DNA of 61,254 bases from Rhodothermia bacterium (GCA_017303715.1 JAFLBZ010000027.1:1-61254), one strand, 5' to 3'. Numbered from the stretch's first letter, positions 24,929 through 34,278 are shown. The notes: generated by a model from the sequence alone, not told the origin. A program made the numbers and translations.

Positions 24929-25445
24929 TTATCGTGCAGGAGAAAGTGCCAACTTAATGGCCTCTATGTCCTGCGGTGTAACGATATTCTCTTGTTTTAA
25001 CCGGATGAAAGAAGCCAATAGGTCGTGTGGGTCGTCAATAATGGCGTTGTTCAGGTCACTGATCACTTTTTGTTTCTCTGTTTGGTATTCCGTTTCGTTG
25101 ATCATTTCGTTTTTCCAGAGCTCGTACAACTTCCTAAAGCGATCTGCAAAGGCATCTGGTGACATTTTACGGGTATTTCTGGGTGGTAGGGCTTGCGCAA
25201 TTTGTGCCTGCAATGCCGCTTCCTCGCGTTTGGCGATGCGGTTGTTGCGCCGCTTTGCCTCGTTCCGAGCCATGAAAATCCCTGCAATCCACATGCCTAA
25301 ACCCGGTAGAATAAGCAAACTTCCCAAGGAGGTCAGGAAAAACCACATAATACCAAATCCAATACGTCCCAAATAGATTATGTCCTGCTCCGGGGAAAAT
25401 CAAGGAGAGCAAGGCCGCCAATGTAGGATCTTTTTTAACTTCCAT
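24929..25445 (-). pseudogene. TM2-like/SHOCT membrane protein gene, frameshifted
   Basis: From the ATG at 25445 the reading gives MEVKKDPTLAALLSLIFPGAGH, a standard start of small TM2-like proteins, and then goes out of frame. In another frame from about 25378 the expected continuation appears (LGRIGFGIMWFFLTSLG, a second hydrophobic segment, then a basic stretch) and runs on to a C-terminal helical-hairpin SHOCT-like domain (FADRFRKLYELWKNEMINETEYQTEK) ending at 24929. A 2-base loss or 1-base gain at about 25374-25380 explains this. It may be a real pseudogene or a sequence error. The intact product would be about 170 residues and membrane bound. Confidence 0.7.
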
Positions 25446-25599
25446 GGTTCAGTCATGTTTTATCGTGAGGGGTGAACTTCGGAACGCTCTACGCAAGATA
25501 CAGAAATTAAGATGCAGATCGTAACCGTATTTGCGGCCAAAATACAATGGTTTCTTCAAAAACTCACTGCTTTAGGCGTATGTTTTTTGAGGTTCGTCT

Positions 25600-25765
25600 G
25601 GACGGGAAACACATGATCCTAACCTTGGCAATTCTCCAATATAGGGAAGATGCCACTACCATGGGGCTAAATGTCGTCTAACCTCTTGGAACATCTTGGT
25701 AGCCGTGCATTATTTGTAGTCCATCATTAACCTCCATAACGCACGTAGCAAACGGCTTATAAGCG
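25600..25765 (+). repeat. Dispersed intergenic repeat, copy C (tail part)
   Basis: Lies in the 381-base gap before the GlmU-like gene. CATGGGGCTAAATGTCGTC and TTTGTAGTCCATCATTAACC match the tail of copy B (24207-24275) in order and spacing. Nothing else was recognised in this gap. Confidence 0.55.
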
Positions 25766-25826
25766 GGAGCCTTTACTCAACAAATTAGGACATCAATATA
25801 AGCGGTATAAACCAAATAAAAACAGC

Positions 25827-27074
25827 CTATCCATCCATATCCATTGCGAGGTCGTGGTACATCCGATAAATAGTTTCTAACATCTGCAAATCACTTTCCG
25901 ACATACGTTTGTTGCGGCGTGAAAAAACGGCTTCAGCCACACGTAACGCCTTTTCCAATTTATAGGGCATATACATTTCTGCGGGGCTTCCCCAAGAGAA
26001 CGAAGACACGTAATTGCGCTGATACCCGCCCCCGTAGAGGTTACAGAATGTACCGATAACGGTTCCTGTATTAAACATGGTATTGATCCCGCACTTGGTA
26101 TGATCCCCCATGATGGTTCCAAGAAATTGCTGACCGGAGAGTTCGTAGCGTTGCAAGGCAACATTGTATAATCGGATATTTCCGTAATCATTTTTAAGGT
26201 TAGACGTGTTCGAGTCTGCGCCCAAATTACACCATTGCCCGATGTAGCTATTACCCACGTAGCCGTCGTGTGCTTTGTTAGAATTTGCCTGAAACGTGGA
26301 AGCATGGACTTCGCCGCCAATTTTACAGCCCGGCCCTATTGCGGTCGTATCAATCCGTGCGGTCATATTAATGCGGGAATTTTGTCCGATGTAACAAGGG
26401 CCTTTAACCACCGCACCTTCGCAAATTTCTGCTCCGCGATCCAGAATAATGGGGCCAGTGTCCGCCGCAAGAATTGCTCCAGCATGAACAATAGCACCCT
26501 CGGCCACAAAAATGCGGTTAGGTTCTACCAAAATGGCAGATGGATGAATTTTTCCAAAGTTGCCCGATTGTCCAAAACCGCGCGAGATAAAATCTGGCAA
26601 TTCTACCAGCATATGCCACAGACGATTTAGAAAATGTACGCCTTCTACGGCTTCGAGCGGTGCATCATTAAAATCAGAGGGGGATAAAGCCTGTTTATGT
26701 AACGAGATGTGAGTGGGATCGGGGATCCAAGCCGCCACCACAAACCCATCCTGCATAAAAAGGCGTTTCGGCTCATCCGTTTGTGCGGCTTTTCTCAAAC
26801 GAAGGATCACCTCAGCGGGTAAGAAAGAGATTCGCCCATTCAGGAAAAGGGTTCCTGTCGAGGGTGTTTCGTTCACCAATACGCCTGCGTGTGCCTCGGC
26901 GAGTGTGCCGGCAAGGTAGGGCCTCACCTGAAAAGCGGGATGCAAGTCGGGAAACTGGCGGCGGAGGTATTGGGCAATGGTACTACTCCCCAGCCGAATG
27001 TCAAACACTGCCCGTGCTTCTACTACAGGGCGAAGGTGATCGCAAAAAGCATCTTCAAAGAGGCAAAGAAACAT
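25827..27074 (-). CDS. GlmU-like putative sugar nucleotidyltransferase/acyltransferase
   Basis: 415 residues. The N-terminal ~150 residues resemble a degenerate nucleotidyltransferase domain without a visible GxGTRM-type loop. From about 170 a left-handed beta-helix of hexapeptide repeats begins (IHPSAILVEPNRIFVAEGAIVHAGAIL, then GAVVKGPCYIGQNSRI, YIGQWCNLGADSNTSNLKNDYG). This arrangement is that of the GlmU-related family common in Bacteroidota. The reaction is probably on a UDP- or dTDP-sugar, but the missing loop makes the first activity doubtful. It lies 22 bases after the drug-efflux gene on the same strand. Confidence 0.8.
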   Translation of the reverse strand: MFLCLFEDAFCDHLRPVVEARAVFDIRLGSSTIAQYLRRQFPDLHPAFQVRPYLAGTLAEAHAGVLVNETPSTGTLFLNGRISFLPAEVILRLRKAAQTDEPKRLFMQDGFVVAAWIPDPTHISLHKQALSPSDFNDAPLEAVEGVHFLNRLWHMLVELPDFISRGFGQSGNFGKIHPSAILVEPNRIFVAEGAIVHAGAILAADTGPIILDRGAEICEGAVVKGPCYIGQNSRINMTARIDTTAIGPGCKIGGEVHASTFQANSNKAHDGYVGNSYIGQWCNLGADSNTSNLKNDYGNIRLYNVALQRYELSGQQFLGTIMGDHTKCGINTMFNTGTVIGTFCNLYGGGYQRNYVSSFSWGSPAEMYMPYKLEKALRVAEAVFSRRNKRMSESDLQMLETIYRMYHDLAMDMDG

Positions 27075-27096
27075 TGGTATTTTTTATGAAAAAGGA

Positions 27097-28716
27097 TTAA
27101 TGGGCCGCTGGCATTGGCTGCCTAAGTCCTTCGCGCCCGCTCCATTTCCCCGGCCAACCGGGTAAGAACAGTCCCAGAACAAAGGCCAATATGGAGAAGT
27201 AGAAAGTCAGTAGGTAGGCATCACTCAAGCCCTTTAAATTCTCGGTACAGGCTTGTTTGCGGATGTCACGCATTTTTTTACCGAGTCCAGAGGCGAACGG
27301 ACTGGCGAAGGGGTCATCAAAACTACCAGCGGCGGGCATTTCGCTGCAAACCCCGCCTTTAAACGTTTCGTCCTTGTGTTCGGTGGGCGCGCCGTGCATG
27401 AGTTGGTCTTGCAGATTTTTTATTTTGGGCGATACCGCACTGACCAAAATGGTGGCCAGAATAGCAACTGCAATGGCTTGGATGGCATTTCGGGTGGCAT
27501 TGATCAGTGATGAAGCCCGTGAAACCTTGTCTAATGGTGCAACTCCAAGTGCTGCTGTAAAGGTAGCCTGAACAGTTAGACCAATCCCAATTCCCCGCTC
27601 GGCGAGTAACCACATGATGTGCTCGATACTGGTATCTGCCTGAATATGCGACAAATGCCATGTATTGAGCATGATAACGGCGTATCCTACTACAATCAAT
27701 GGGCGAGGTCCAATGTAGTCGTAAATCCGTCCCGAAGCCGCTGTTACCAGTCCAGCGGTTAAAGCAAGAGGCAAAAGGTAAATGCCTGTATCGAGCGCCG
27801 AATAGCCGCGGAGCGCCTGTAAATAAATCGGCATCAAAAATTCTGCACCAAAAAGTGCAACTGTCGCCACATAACCAATGATGGTGGCTTTGAGGAAAAC
27901 GGGGTTTTTGAACAACCGCAAATCCAATAAAGGCTCCTTGGCCAACTTCAATTCGATATAAGACAACGCCACCAAGCCCAGTATCCCCACAACCAGCCAA
28001 GACAGCACTGGCGTGGAAGTCCAACCTTTATCGGCGGCAATAGATGCGGCATAAAGTATCGCCCCAAAACCAATGGTGGATGCCACCAAACTGGGCATAT
28101 TTAACTTCGGAGCATTTTCTTGAATGGTTTCCTTGAGCCATCGTGAAGCAATAAGGACGCCCAGAACCCCAATCGGGACATTAAGGTAAAAGATCCATCG
28201 CCACATATCGTGCGTAACCAACCAACCGCCAACAATAGGTCCCAAAGCAGGCGCCATCGTAAGCGCAATCCCAAAAAGCCCCAATGCCAAACCCTGTTCA
28301 TGAGGTGGGAATGCCCTAAACAATTGTGCCGAACCAAGCGGGAGTGCCAAACCGCCTCCGATTCCTTGCAACGCTCTTGCAAGAATGAGCAGGGGCAAAG
28401 AATCTGATAGGCCACATAGGAGCGAGCTAACCACAAACAGCGAAATCCCTAAAATGTATATTCGCTTCATGCCAAATCGGTCGCCAAGAAAACCGGCCAA
28501 AGGCGTGCTAATCCCCATCGCCATCACATAAATACTCAGCACCCATTGGGTATCATCCAACGGGGCATTAAATTCATTTCGCAGTGTAGGGAAGGCCACA
28601 TTAACCACCGTTTGGTCTAAAATGACCAAGAACAGGCCAAAAATGACCGACCAGAGTACTTTCCACTTATATGCCAGTCCTTTTTCGGACGGGGCAACAT
28701 CGGTTGAAGCAAGCAT
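27097..28716 (-). CDS. MFS drug efflux transporter, DHA2 (EmrB/QacA) family
   Basis: 539 residues with 14 predicted membrane segments, an inner-membrane proton-coupled exporter. Motifs include LDQTVVNVAFP in helix 1 (motif D1), GFLGDRFGMKRIY (motif A) in loop 2-3, RALQGIGGGLALPLG (motif B) and APALGPIVGGWLV (motif C of antiporters). A long non-membrane loop of about 60 residues precedes the last helix. No HlyD partner or outer-membrane factor is adjacent. The GlmU-like gene follows after 22 bases, probably in the same transcript. Confidence 0.92.
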   Translation of the reverse strand: MLASTDVAPSEKGLAYKWKVLWSVIFGLFLVILDQTVVNVAFPTLRNEFNAPLDDTQWVLSIYVMAMGISTPLAGFLGDRFGMKRIYILGISLFVVSSLLCGLSDSLPLLILARALQGIGGGLALPLGSAQLFRAFPPHEQGLALGLFGIALTMAPALGPIVGGWLVTHDMWRWIFYLNVPIGVLGVLIASRWLKETIQENAPKLNMPSLVASTIGFGAILYAASIAADKGWTSTPVLSWLVVGILGLVALSYIELKLAKEPLLDLRLFKNPVFLKATIIGYVATVALFGAEFLMPIYLQALRGYSALDTGIYLLPLALTAGLVTAASGRIYDYIGPRPLIVVGYAVIMLNTWHLSHIQADTSIEHIMWLLAERGIGIGLTVQATFTAALGVAPLDKVSRASSLINATRNAIQAIAVAILATILVSAVSPKIKNLQDQLMHGAPTEHKDETFKGGVCSEMPAAGSFDDPFASPFASGLGKKMRDIRKQACTENLKGLSDAYLLTFYFSILAFVLGLFLPGWPGKWSGREGLRQPMPAAH

Positions 28717-29043
28717 TTCGTGTATTATTTTGGTTTAATCATGCAAGATACAACTGTAATGAGCGATCATGTTTCATGTCAAGCACTTTTCGTTTTTTTG
28801 TTGTGGAACAAAGCCCTACTCCTCCGGTGAAAGGATGGCAAGCGTTAATATGGTGCATTTCGGGTTCATGAAGTTGTTGTCATGATGGACAACCAGACTT
28901 TACACGGGGTAACTTCCCGATCTTTAAGCGTATTATGTAGCCTCTGGAAGGCCGATGACTTGAAGTGTTGCTGGTGGAAATTACACCAATTAGAAAGATT
29001 TAATTCGTTTAAGAACAAGACTTTTAAACCTACAAATCGCCTT
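28717..29043. other. Intergenic region between divergent genes, nothing recognised
   Basis: The 327 bases separate the efflux gene and the Uma2 gene. The frame of the Uma2 gene is open further upstream (to 28882), but that stretch has no family similarity. No repeats or hairpins stand out. Confidence 0.5.
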
Positions 29044-29667
29044 ATGCTGACGGACATCAACCAATTAGACCTTTCACGGCAATACACCTATGCCGATTAC
29101 CTGAAGTGGGCTTTCCAAGAACGGGTGGAATTGCTGCGGGGGTATGTCTCTCAGATGTCGCCTTCGCCAAGCCGGATACACCAAGATATTTCGTGGCAAC
29201 TCCAGAAAATAATTGCATTTTATATTGACGGCAAAGCCTGCCGTGCATACACCGCACCATTCGACGTCCGGCTTTTGCTACCAGCAGATTTCCGCCTTTC
29301 TAAACGAGTGCGTCGCCAAGCCGTTAGCGATCACGAAATAATGACGGTCTTGCAACCAGATTTGTGTGTGATTTGCGATCTTGAGAAATTGGATGAACGG
29401 GGATGTTTGGGGGCACCGGATTTGGTGATCGAGATTTTGTCGCCGGGGAATACGCGCTCCGAGATGAAGGAGAAATTTTCGATTTATGAAGAAACGGGCG
29501 TGCGGGAATATTGGGTCGTACAACCCGAATACCGCAATGTGTTGGTCTATGACCGCAACCGAAAAGGGTTTTTTGTGGCACGGGATGTCTATTCGGAGGA
29601 AGACCGAATGGTGTCTTCCGTCTTTCCAGATTTGGGGATTGAACTTGGGGAGGTTTTCAGAACTTAA
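29044..29667 (+). CDS. Uma2-family (DUF820) predicted endonuclease
   Basis: 207 residues from the ATG at 29044, which puts the family start (YTYADYLKW) 14 residues in; an open frame to 28882 is not conserved. The PD-(D/E)XK-like core is visible: ELLRGYVSQMSPSPSRIHQ, PFDVRLL, LQPDLCVICD, APDLVIEILSPGNTRSEMKEK and YWVVQP. The D/E-x-K residues are D in QPD, E in VIEIL and K in the EKFSIY segment. Families like this are abundant in cyanobacteria and Chloroflexi and their role is unknown. It overlaps the convergent HlyD gene by 4 bases. Confidence 0.85.
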   Translation: MLTDINQLDLSRQYTYADYLKWAFQERVELLRGYVSQMSPSPSRIHQDISWQLQKIIAFYIDGKACRAYTAPFDVRLLLPADFRLSKRVRRQAVSDHEIMTVLQPDLCVICDLEKLDERGCLGAPDLVIEILSPGNTRSEMKEKFSIYEETGVREYWVVQPEYRNVLVYDRNRKGFFVARDVYSEEDRMVSSVFPDLGIELGEVFRT

Positions 29668-30983
29668 CGTTGCTCGATCCAGAGTTTACGGAGTTGTACA
29701 AATAAACGTTCTAAAAGCCGGAGGTCTTCGGTTATGATCTCGGCAGTTCCCGTCATTTCTGGTTTGTATTGTAAGGTCTTGCGTGTTGTTGTGATCAATT
29801 CTTGAGGCAATCCTATGTGGACAATGTACCTGCCGGTGGTTTCTTGTGCCGAGCCAACACGGGCCAAGGGCGATACCTGCTGAACCGTCCCCATGAGGTA
29901 GCCAAATTCATAGGCCGGATAAGCATCCATTTGAATACGTACCGATTGCCCCGTTTTGATTTTTCCGGTGTTTCCTGCCGGAATAAAGGCCCTGCCTATT
30001 AGAACACTGTGTTGGGTTCGCTGCGGAACAATGGTCATCACTTCCTCGCCTGCTTGGGCAAATTGTTCACTGTTTGTAAACTTGAAAAAGGCCACATCTC
30101 CCGTGGCGGGTGCTTTAAGCAGATAATTCAACTCCCATTCTTCTATGCTCCCTTTTAATAGCCGGAACGCATCGCGGAGGCCATTCACATATTGTTGCTC
30201 TTCCCGCGTTCTTTGCTGGTTTAACTCCAGAATACCTTGCCTATACTGTTGGGTTTGTGTGGCAAGTGCCGAGATTTGGGCTTTTTGATTTTCGACACTC
30301 CGCCTTGCCTGCAAAAGGGCCAATTCTTGGTCTTGGAGGGAGAGGCGCGGGATCGCCCCTGCACTATACAATTGCTTGTGGGTATTGTAGCGGCTTTGGG
30401 CAAGATTAAGTTCGCGCTCGGCCAAATTTAACTGACGGGTATAATCATTCCGAACAAGGGCTTGTTGGTTCATTTGTTGCTCAAACGCTGCAATCCGTGG
30501 CTCATAAGACCGAGACGAGTGGAAAAACCGCAATTCGTTCAGGCGCTGGAGGAATGTGGAATAATAAGGTTGTATCGGCCCAAGTTGTGGATTGGGGTTC
30601 AAAAAAGGCATTTCAACCAAGTTTAAGGCATTAACGGCATCTTCTATCGTTGGTAAAACACCCTTCAAGTCTAATACATCATTTGTTTTTGCCGGATTCT
30701 GAATAACCCCCAAAGGGGTGTCTTTTGCAACCGCTTTCCCTGCTTCCACCCAAAATTGTACGCGCCCACTACTACGCGAAATGACCGAAAACGGTGGATC
30801 GGCAGTGGTAATAACCACTTGGGCCGGGAGTACATCGGGATACCGGATGTACCAAAGTGCTACTACAATGCCCAAAATGATCAGAAACAAGACCGTCATC
30901 CCCCAGCGAATAATCCAGTGGGGTGGTTTGCCGATGATTTCCTGTACGGCTTCGCTACTACGATCGGTCTCTAATAAGGGCAT
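29664..30983 (-). CDS. HlyD-type membrane fusion protein of the C39-ABC exporter
   Basis: 439 residues from the ATG at 30983, 7 bases after the ABC gene ends; an in-frame start at 31049 would overlap that gene deeply. One N-terminal membrane segment (about 27-46) is followed by a biotinyl-lipoyl half motif (SRSSGRVQFWVEAGKAVAKDTPLG), a long coiled-coil hairpin (about 130-270, Q/R/L rich), the second lipoyl half (LLKAPATGDVAFFKF) and a beta-barrel domain. It links the inner-membrane exporter to the outer membrane. No TolC gene is nearby, so a distant one must serve. Confidence 0.88.
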   Translation of the reverse strand: MPLLETDRSSEAVQEIIGKPPHWIIRWGMTVLFLIILGIVVALWYIRYPDVLPAQVVITTADPPFSVISRSSGRVQFWVEAGKAVAKDTPLGVIQNPAKTNDVLDLKGVLPTIEDAVNALNLVEMPFLNPNPQLGPIQPYYSTFLQRLNELRFFHSSRSYEPRIAAFEQQMNQQALVRNDYTRQLNLAERELNLAQSRYNTHKQLYSAGAIPRLSLQDQELALLQARRSVENQKAQISALATQTQQYRQGILELNQQRTREEQQYVNGLRDAFRLLKGSIEEWELNYLLKAPATGDVAFFKFTNSEQFAQAGEEVMTIVPQRTQHSVLIGRAFIPAGNTGKIKTGQSVRIQMDAYPAYEFGYLMGTVQQVSPLARVGSAQETTGRYIVHIGLPQELITTTRKTLQYKPEMTGTAEIITEDLRLLERLFVQLRKLWIEQR

Positions 30984-30990
30984 TTTGGTC

Positions 30991-33525
30991 TTAGTCTCCC
31001 AATTCCAATTGGTTGCGAACAAGGTTAAAATAGATGCCGCCGCGTGCAACCAACGCCTCGTGGTTCCCCAATTCTACAATCCTACCTTGTTCCAAAACCA
31101 CAATCTGATCCGCATTCCGGACGGTACTCAAACGGTGTGCAATCACCACCACCGTCCTCCCTTTGAAGAAACGGTTCAGGTTCTGCATGATAATCGCTTC
31201 GTTCTCGGCATCCAGCGCACTGGTCGCCTCGTCGAAAAACAGGTATGCGGGGTTTTTATACAATACACGGGCAATGAGCAAGCGCTGTTGTTGTCCTTTG
31301 GAGAGACCACGCCCATCGTCCCCAATCTTGGTGTTAAATCCACTGGGTAGCGTCTCAATTAAAGGCAAAATATTGGCCATCATGGCCGCATACAACAACC
31401 GTTCTGGATCAACATTTTCTTCGCCCAAGGCAATATTGCGTGCAATGGTATCCGAGAAAATAAAGCCATCTTGCATGACGGTTCCACAATAGCGCCGCCA
31501 AACGCGGTTATCCAACGTATTCAATCCCACCGAACCCACATAAAGTTTACCACCTGAAGGTTCATAGAGCTTAAGTAGAAGTTTGAGCAAGGTCGTTTTA
31601 CCGCTCCCACTCGTTCCGACAACGGCAGTCACTTTTCCACTTGGAATCACCAAATTAATGTCATCCAGCGTTGGTTCCGTAAATGGGCCGCCATACCGAA
31701 AGGTGACGTGGTCAAGGCGAATGTCTCCGAAAGCGGGTAATTGTGTTAGGAGTGGTTCCTCTGCCGGTTGTTCGTCTGGCATGTCATAGATTTCTGCGAT
31801 GCGCTCTACCGCCATTTTGGCATCTTGTGCGGTGTGCATAAACCCAACCAACTGCCCCAAAGGTCCCGAAACTTGCCCTATGATGTATTGGATAGCAACC
31901 AATGCCCCCAAGGTGAGGTCTCCTTTGATGACCGCACTGGCCGTTAGATACGTTACCACAATGTTACTGAGTTGGCTCATGGCCATTAACCCAATGGTTT
32001 GGTATTGTTCCAAGGCAAGCCCGTTGGTACTTAGCCTAAACAAACGCGCCTGAATACGCTCCCAAGCCCATCGTTTTTGATGCTCAGCATTGTTGAGCTT
32101 AAGTTCTGAATAACCGGAAACAATCTGTACCAATTGGTTTTGGGTTCCGGCTTGTTCGGAGAATGCCCGATAATCCAGCTCCCTGCGTTTTTTAAGGAAG
32201 AGAGCCAACCAAGCAACCGAAACCAAAGAGGTGGCGATAAAGACCAAAAATATTTGCACATTATAGAACGCCAATACCGTTCCAAAAACAAATACATTCA
32301 CCAAAGAGAAGACCACCGAAAGCGTATTGGTGGTAAGAAAGGCTTCGATGCGTTGGTGATCGCCCATGCGTTGAAGCACATCACCAATCGTTCTCTGGTC
32401 AAAAAACGTAAGTGGTAACTTGGTCAATTTGATCAAGAAATCCGTCAATAACGCCAAATTTAAGCGGACTCCCAGATGTAGTAAAATCCATCGCTCAATA
32501 AATCCCAATGCCGTTTGCCCCAAAAAGAGGGCGACTTGTGCAATGATCATGAGCACCACAAAACTTAGGTTTTGCCGTTGAATCCCTTGATCTACAACAG
32601 CTTGAGCCACAAAAGGTGCTAATAGACTCAGGAAACTTCCTGCCAACATCCCAAAGAACAACTGTAGCAAGTAGCTTTTATATGACCGGAGATAACCAAA
32701 TAGAAAGCTCCATTTTCGGTTCCGTTCTTTTGGGACTTCATGTTCCCCAAAGTGCGGTGTTGGCTCCATGAGGAGCAAAATCCCCGCCAATTCATCGCCA
32801 TGATGGCCACTTGCCCATGCCTTTTCAAACTCACTGATGGTATAAGAAATGAGGCCATGTGCGGGGTCAGCCACATAGACATGCTTGCGGGTCACTTTAT
32901 AGATCACTACAAAGTGGTTGTCGCGCCAATGTGCGATACAGGGTACGGGCACTTCAAGCAGGCGCGAGACAGGCAGCCGAACGGCCAAGGTGCGCATCCC
33001 CACACTTTCGGCGCAATGTGCCATTCCCAATAGCGATACCCCAGATTTTTCGATATAACAACGCTCTCGTAGAAAGGGCAATGGATACGTTTTTCCATAG
33101 AACCGAAATATCATCTTAAGACAGGTTGGCCCGCAGTCCATCTCGTCTAACTGACGATAAAAGGGAAATTTGCCTTTTTTGGTACGAGGCTTCCACTTAG
33201 ACTCCTCTTCGATAACGTGCTCTTCGGTCTGAGGCTCCGGTTCTGGCTCCGGAAAACTGGGGGGCGTCGGTTCCGATAAATCTTTTCTTGGCGGGTTGGA
33301 GGGCTCGCCGTCAGATGCGGCAAAAGACTCAAAAACCTCTTCCCAAACGGTGTCTGGGGGAGGTAATGCGGTATTAAGTTCTTCTTTAACGGAGGTATTA
33401 AGGTCTTGTTCGTGTTGGCTTGTTAGCGAAAGACCAGAAACGATTACATTCTCCGCCTCCGGCATTTGGTCGCCAGAAGCCTTCTGTTTTGCTGCGTTTA
33501 AAAAGTCAAGTACGTAAACCTTCAC
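30991..33525 (-). CDS. Peptidase-containing ABC exporter (C39 family) with acidic N-terminal extension
   Basis: 844 residues from a GTG at 33525 (AAAGG about 9 bases before); an ATG at 33465 is an alternative. Residues 1-118 are an unusual acidic, Pro-rich extension. The C39 peptidase follows, with C131 (DEMDCGPTCL), H204 and D220 as the triad. Six membrane helices and the ABC domain come next: Walker A GTSGSGKTTLLKLL, signature LSKGQQQRLLIARVL, Walker B YLFFDEATSALD and the H-loop VIAHRLST. Such proteins cut double-glycine leader peptides and export the product. The HlyD partner follows. No leader-peptide gene was found nearby. Confidence 0.93.
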   Translation of the reverse strand: MKVYVLDFLNAAKQKASGDQMPEAENVIVSGLSLTSQHEQDLNTSVKEELNTALPPPDTVWEEVFESFAASDGEPSNPPRKDLSEPTPPSFPEPEPEPQTEEHVIEEESKWKPRTKKGKFPFYRQLDEMDCGPTCLKMIFRFYGKTYPLPFLRERCYIEKSGVSLLGMAHCAESVGMRTLAVRLPVSRLLEVPVPCIAHWRDNHFVVIYKVTRKHVYVADPAHGLISYTISEFEKAWASGHHGDELAGILLLMEPTPHFGEHEVPKERNRKWSFLFGYLRSYKSYLLQLFFGMLAGSFLSLLAPFVAQAVVDQGIQRQNLSFVVLMIIAQVALFLGQTALGFIERWILLHLGVRLNLALLTDFLIKLTKLPLTFFDQRTIGDVLQRMGDHQRIEAFLTTNTLSVVFSLVNVFVFGTVLAFYNVQIFLVFIATSLVSVAWLALFLKKRRELDYRAFSEQAGTQNQLVQIVSGYSELKLNNAEHQKRWAWERIQARLFRLSTNGLALEQYQTIGLMAMSQLSNIVVTYLTASAVIKGDLTLGALVAIQYIIGQVSGPLGQLVGFMHTAQDAKMAVERIAEIYDMPDEQPAEEPLLTQLPAFGDIRLDHVTFRYGGPFTEPTLDDINLVIPSGKVTAVVGTSGSGKTTLLKLLLKLYEPSGGKLYVGSVGLNTLDNRVWRRYCGTVMQDGFIFSDTIARNIALGEENVDPERLLYAAMMANILPLIETLPSGFNTKIGDDGRGLSKGQQQRLLIARVLYKNPAYLFFDEATSALDAENEAIIMQNLNRFFKGRTVVVIAHRLSTVRNADQIVVLEQGRIVELGNHEALVARGGIYFNLVRNQLELGD

Positions 33526-33620
33526 AAAGCAATACCTTTAACGTTCATACAAGAATAATCCCAATCTGTAAATTCCTTGCATAAACTGTACCAAAACAAA
33601 ACGATGACGTACAGGATAGT

Positions 33621-33646
33621 CTTCGGGAAACAAAAAACCCCCGAAG
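33621..33646. terminator. Hairpin upstream of the exporter gene, doubtful terminator
   Basis: CTTCGGG (33621-33627) pairs with CCCGAAG (33640-33646). The A/T run is in the loop and not after the stem, so a terminator role is weak. It lies between the DUF3299 gene and the exporter gene within a 257-base gap that otherwise shows nothing. Confidence 0.3.
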
Positions 33647-33782
33647 TATATGTAAACGTCGAGGGCTGGCAAGGTGCTTTTTGGGCATGTTTTGAATCCT
33701 TAAGATGTTTCAAGTGCCCAAATAGCTTAATGAACAAGCCTTATTTGGTATTTAAAAAGGCCAAAGGTAGTGCTAAAGGGTT

Positions 33783-34196
33783 TTATCCACCCACCTTGGC
33801 GTTTTTAATCCGGTAGTACATCCCAAATTTGTCGTTCTCCAAAACCTCGATGGTTCCGGTGACGGTAATAGGCGTAAACTCATAGTCGGCGGCGGCGGGT
33901 GTAAATATTTCGATCATCTCTTTACCACCCGGCGCTTCAAAATAACAGTGTGCAGGACGCGCAGCAATAATGAAGTGCTTGTGTTTTTCTCCCATTTCTA
34001 AGGGAATCATAAAGCCTTGAATTTTAATCCGCTTGCCATTGAGTGCTTTCACCTCTGGCTTAAAGACCGTGACATATTTGTTGTTTTGCCACTTAGACTC
34101 CACCTTTGCAAGGGTATCCCACGAGAGGGCTTGTTGGGCATTGGATACCAAAGGCAGGACGAAGAAAGCGGCTAAGAAAATAAAAAGTTTACGCAT
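33783..34196 (-). CDS. Exported DUF3299-like protein
   Basis: 137 residues, with a signal peptide ending at SNAQ (21). The mature part has the family pattern: W..L..V, a gap, ALNGKRIKIQGFMIPLEMGEKHKHFIIAARPAHCYFE with a single Cys-containing motif, then a beta-rich end with ITVTGTIEVL. Members are small periplasmic proteins of unknown function, often near transporters for metals or heme in proteobacteria. Here the C39 exporter genes follow 257 bases downstream. Confidence 0.75.
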   Translation of the reverse strand: MRKLFIFLAAFFVLPLVSNAQQALSWDTLAKVESKWQNNKYVTVFKPEVKALNGKRIKIQGFMIPLEMGEKHKHFIIAARPAHCYFEAPGGKEMIEIFTPAAADYEFTPITVTGTIEVLENDKFGMYYRIKNAKVGG

Positions 34197-34278
34197 GAAT
34201 TCTTGCGTTTTAGGTTAATTGGGATTGTGATGAAGGGGCAACACAGGCGTTATCAGAGACAAGGCGCGCGCGGTATGC

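Noticed and set aside
27097-33525. Idea that the MFS efflux, Uma2 and C39-exporter genes form one defence or bacteriocin island
   Set aside because: The genes are on different strands in separate transcription units, and no toxin, immunity or precursor gene is present.
33522-33737. 71-codon minus-strand frame just upstream of the exporter gene, considered as a leader-peptide substrate
   Set aside because: No double-glycine motif, no leader-like helix, and it runs through a hairpin; the GTGA overlap with the exporter start is not enough support.
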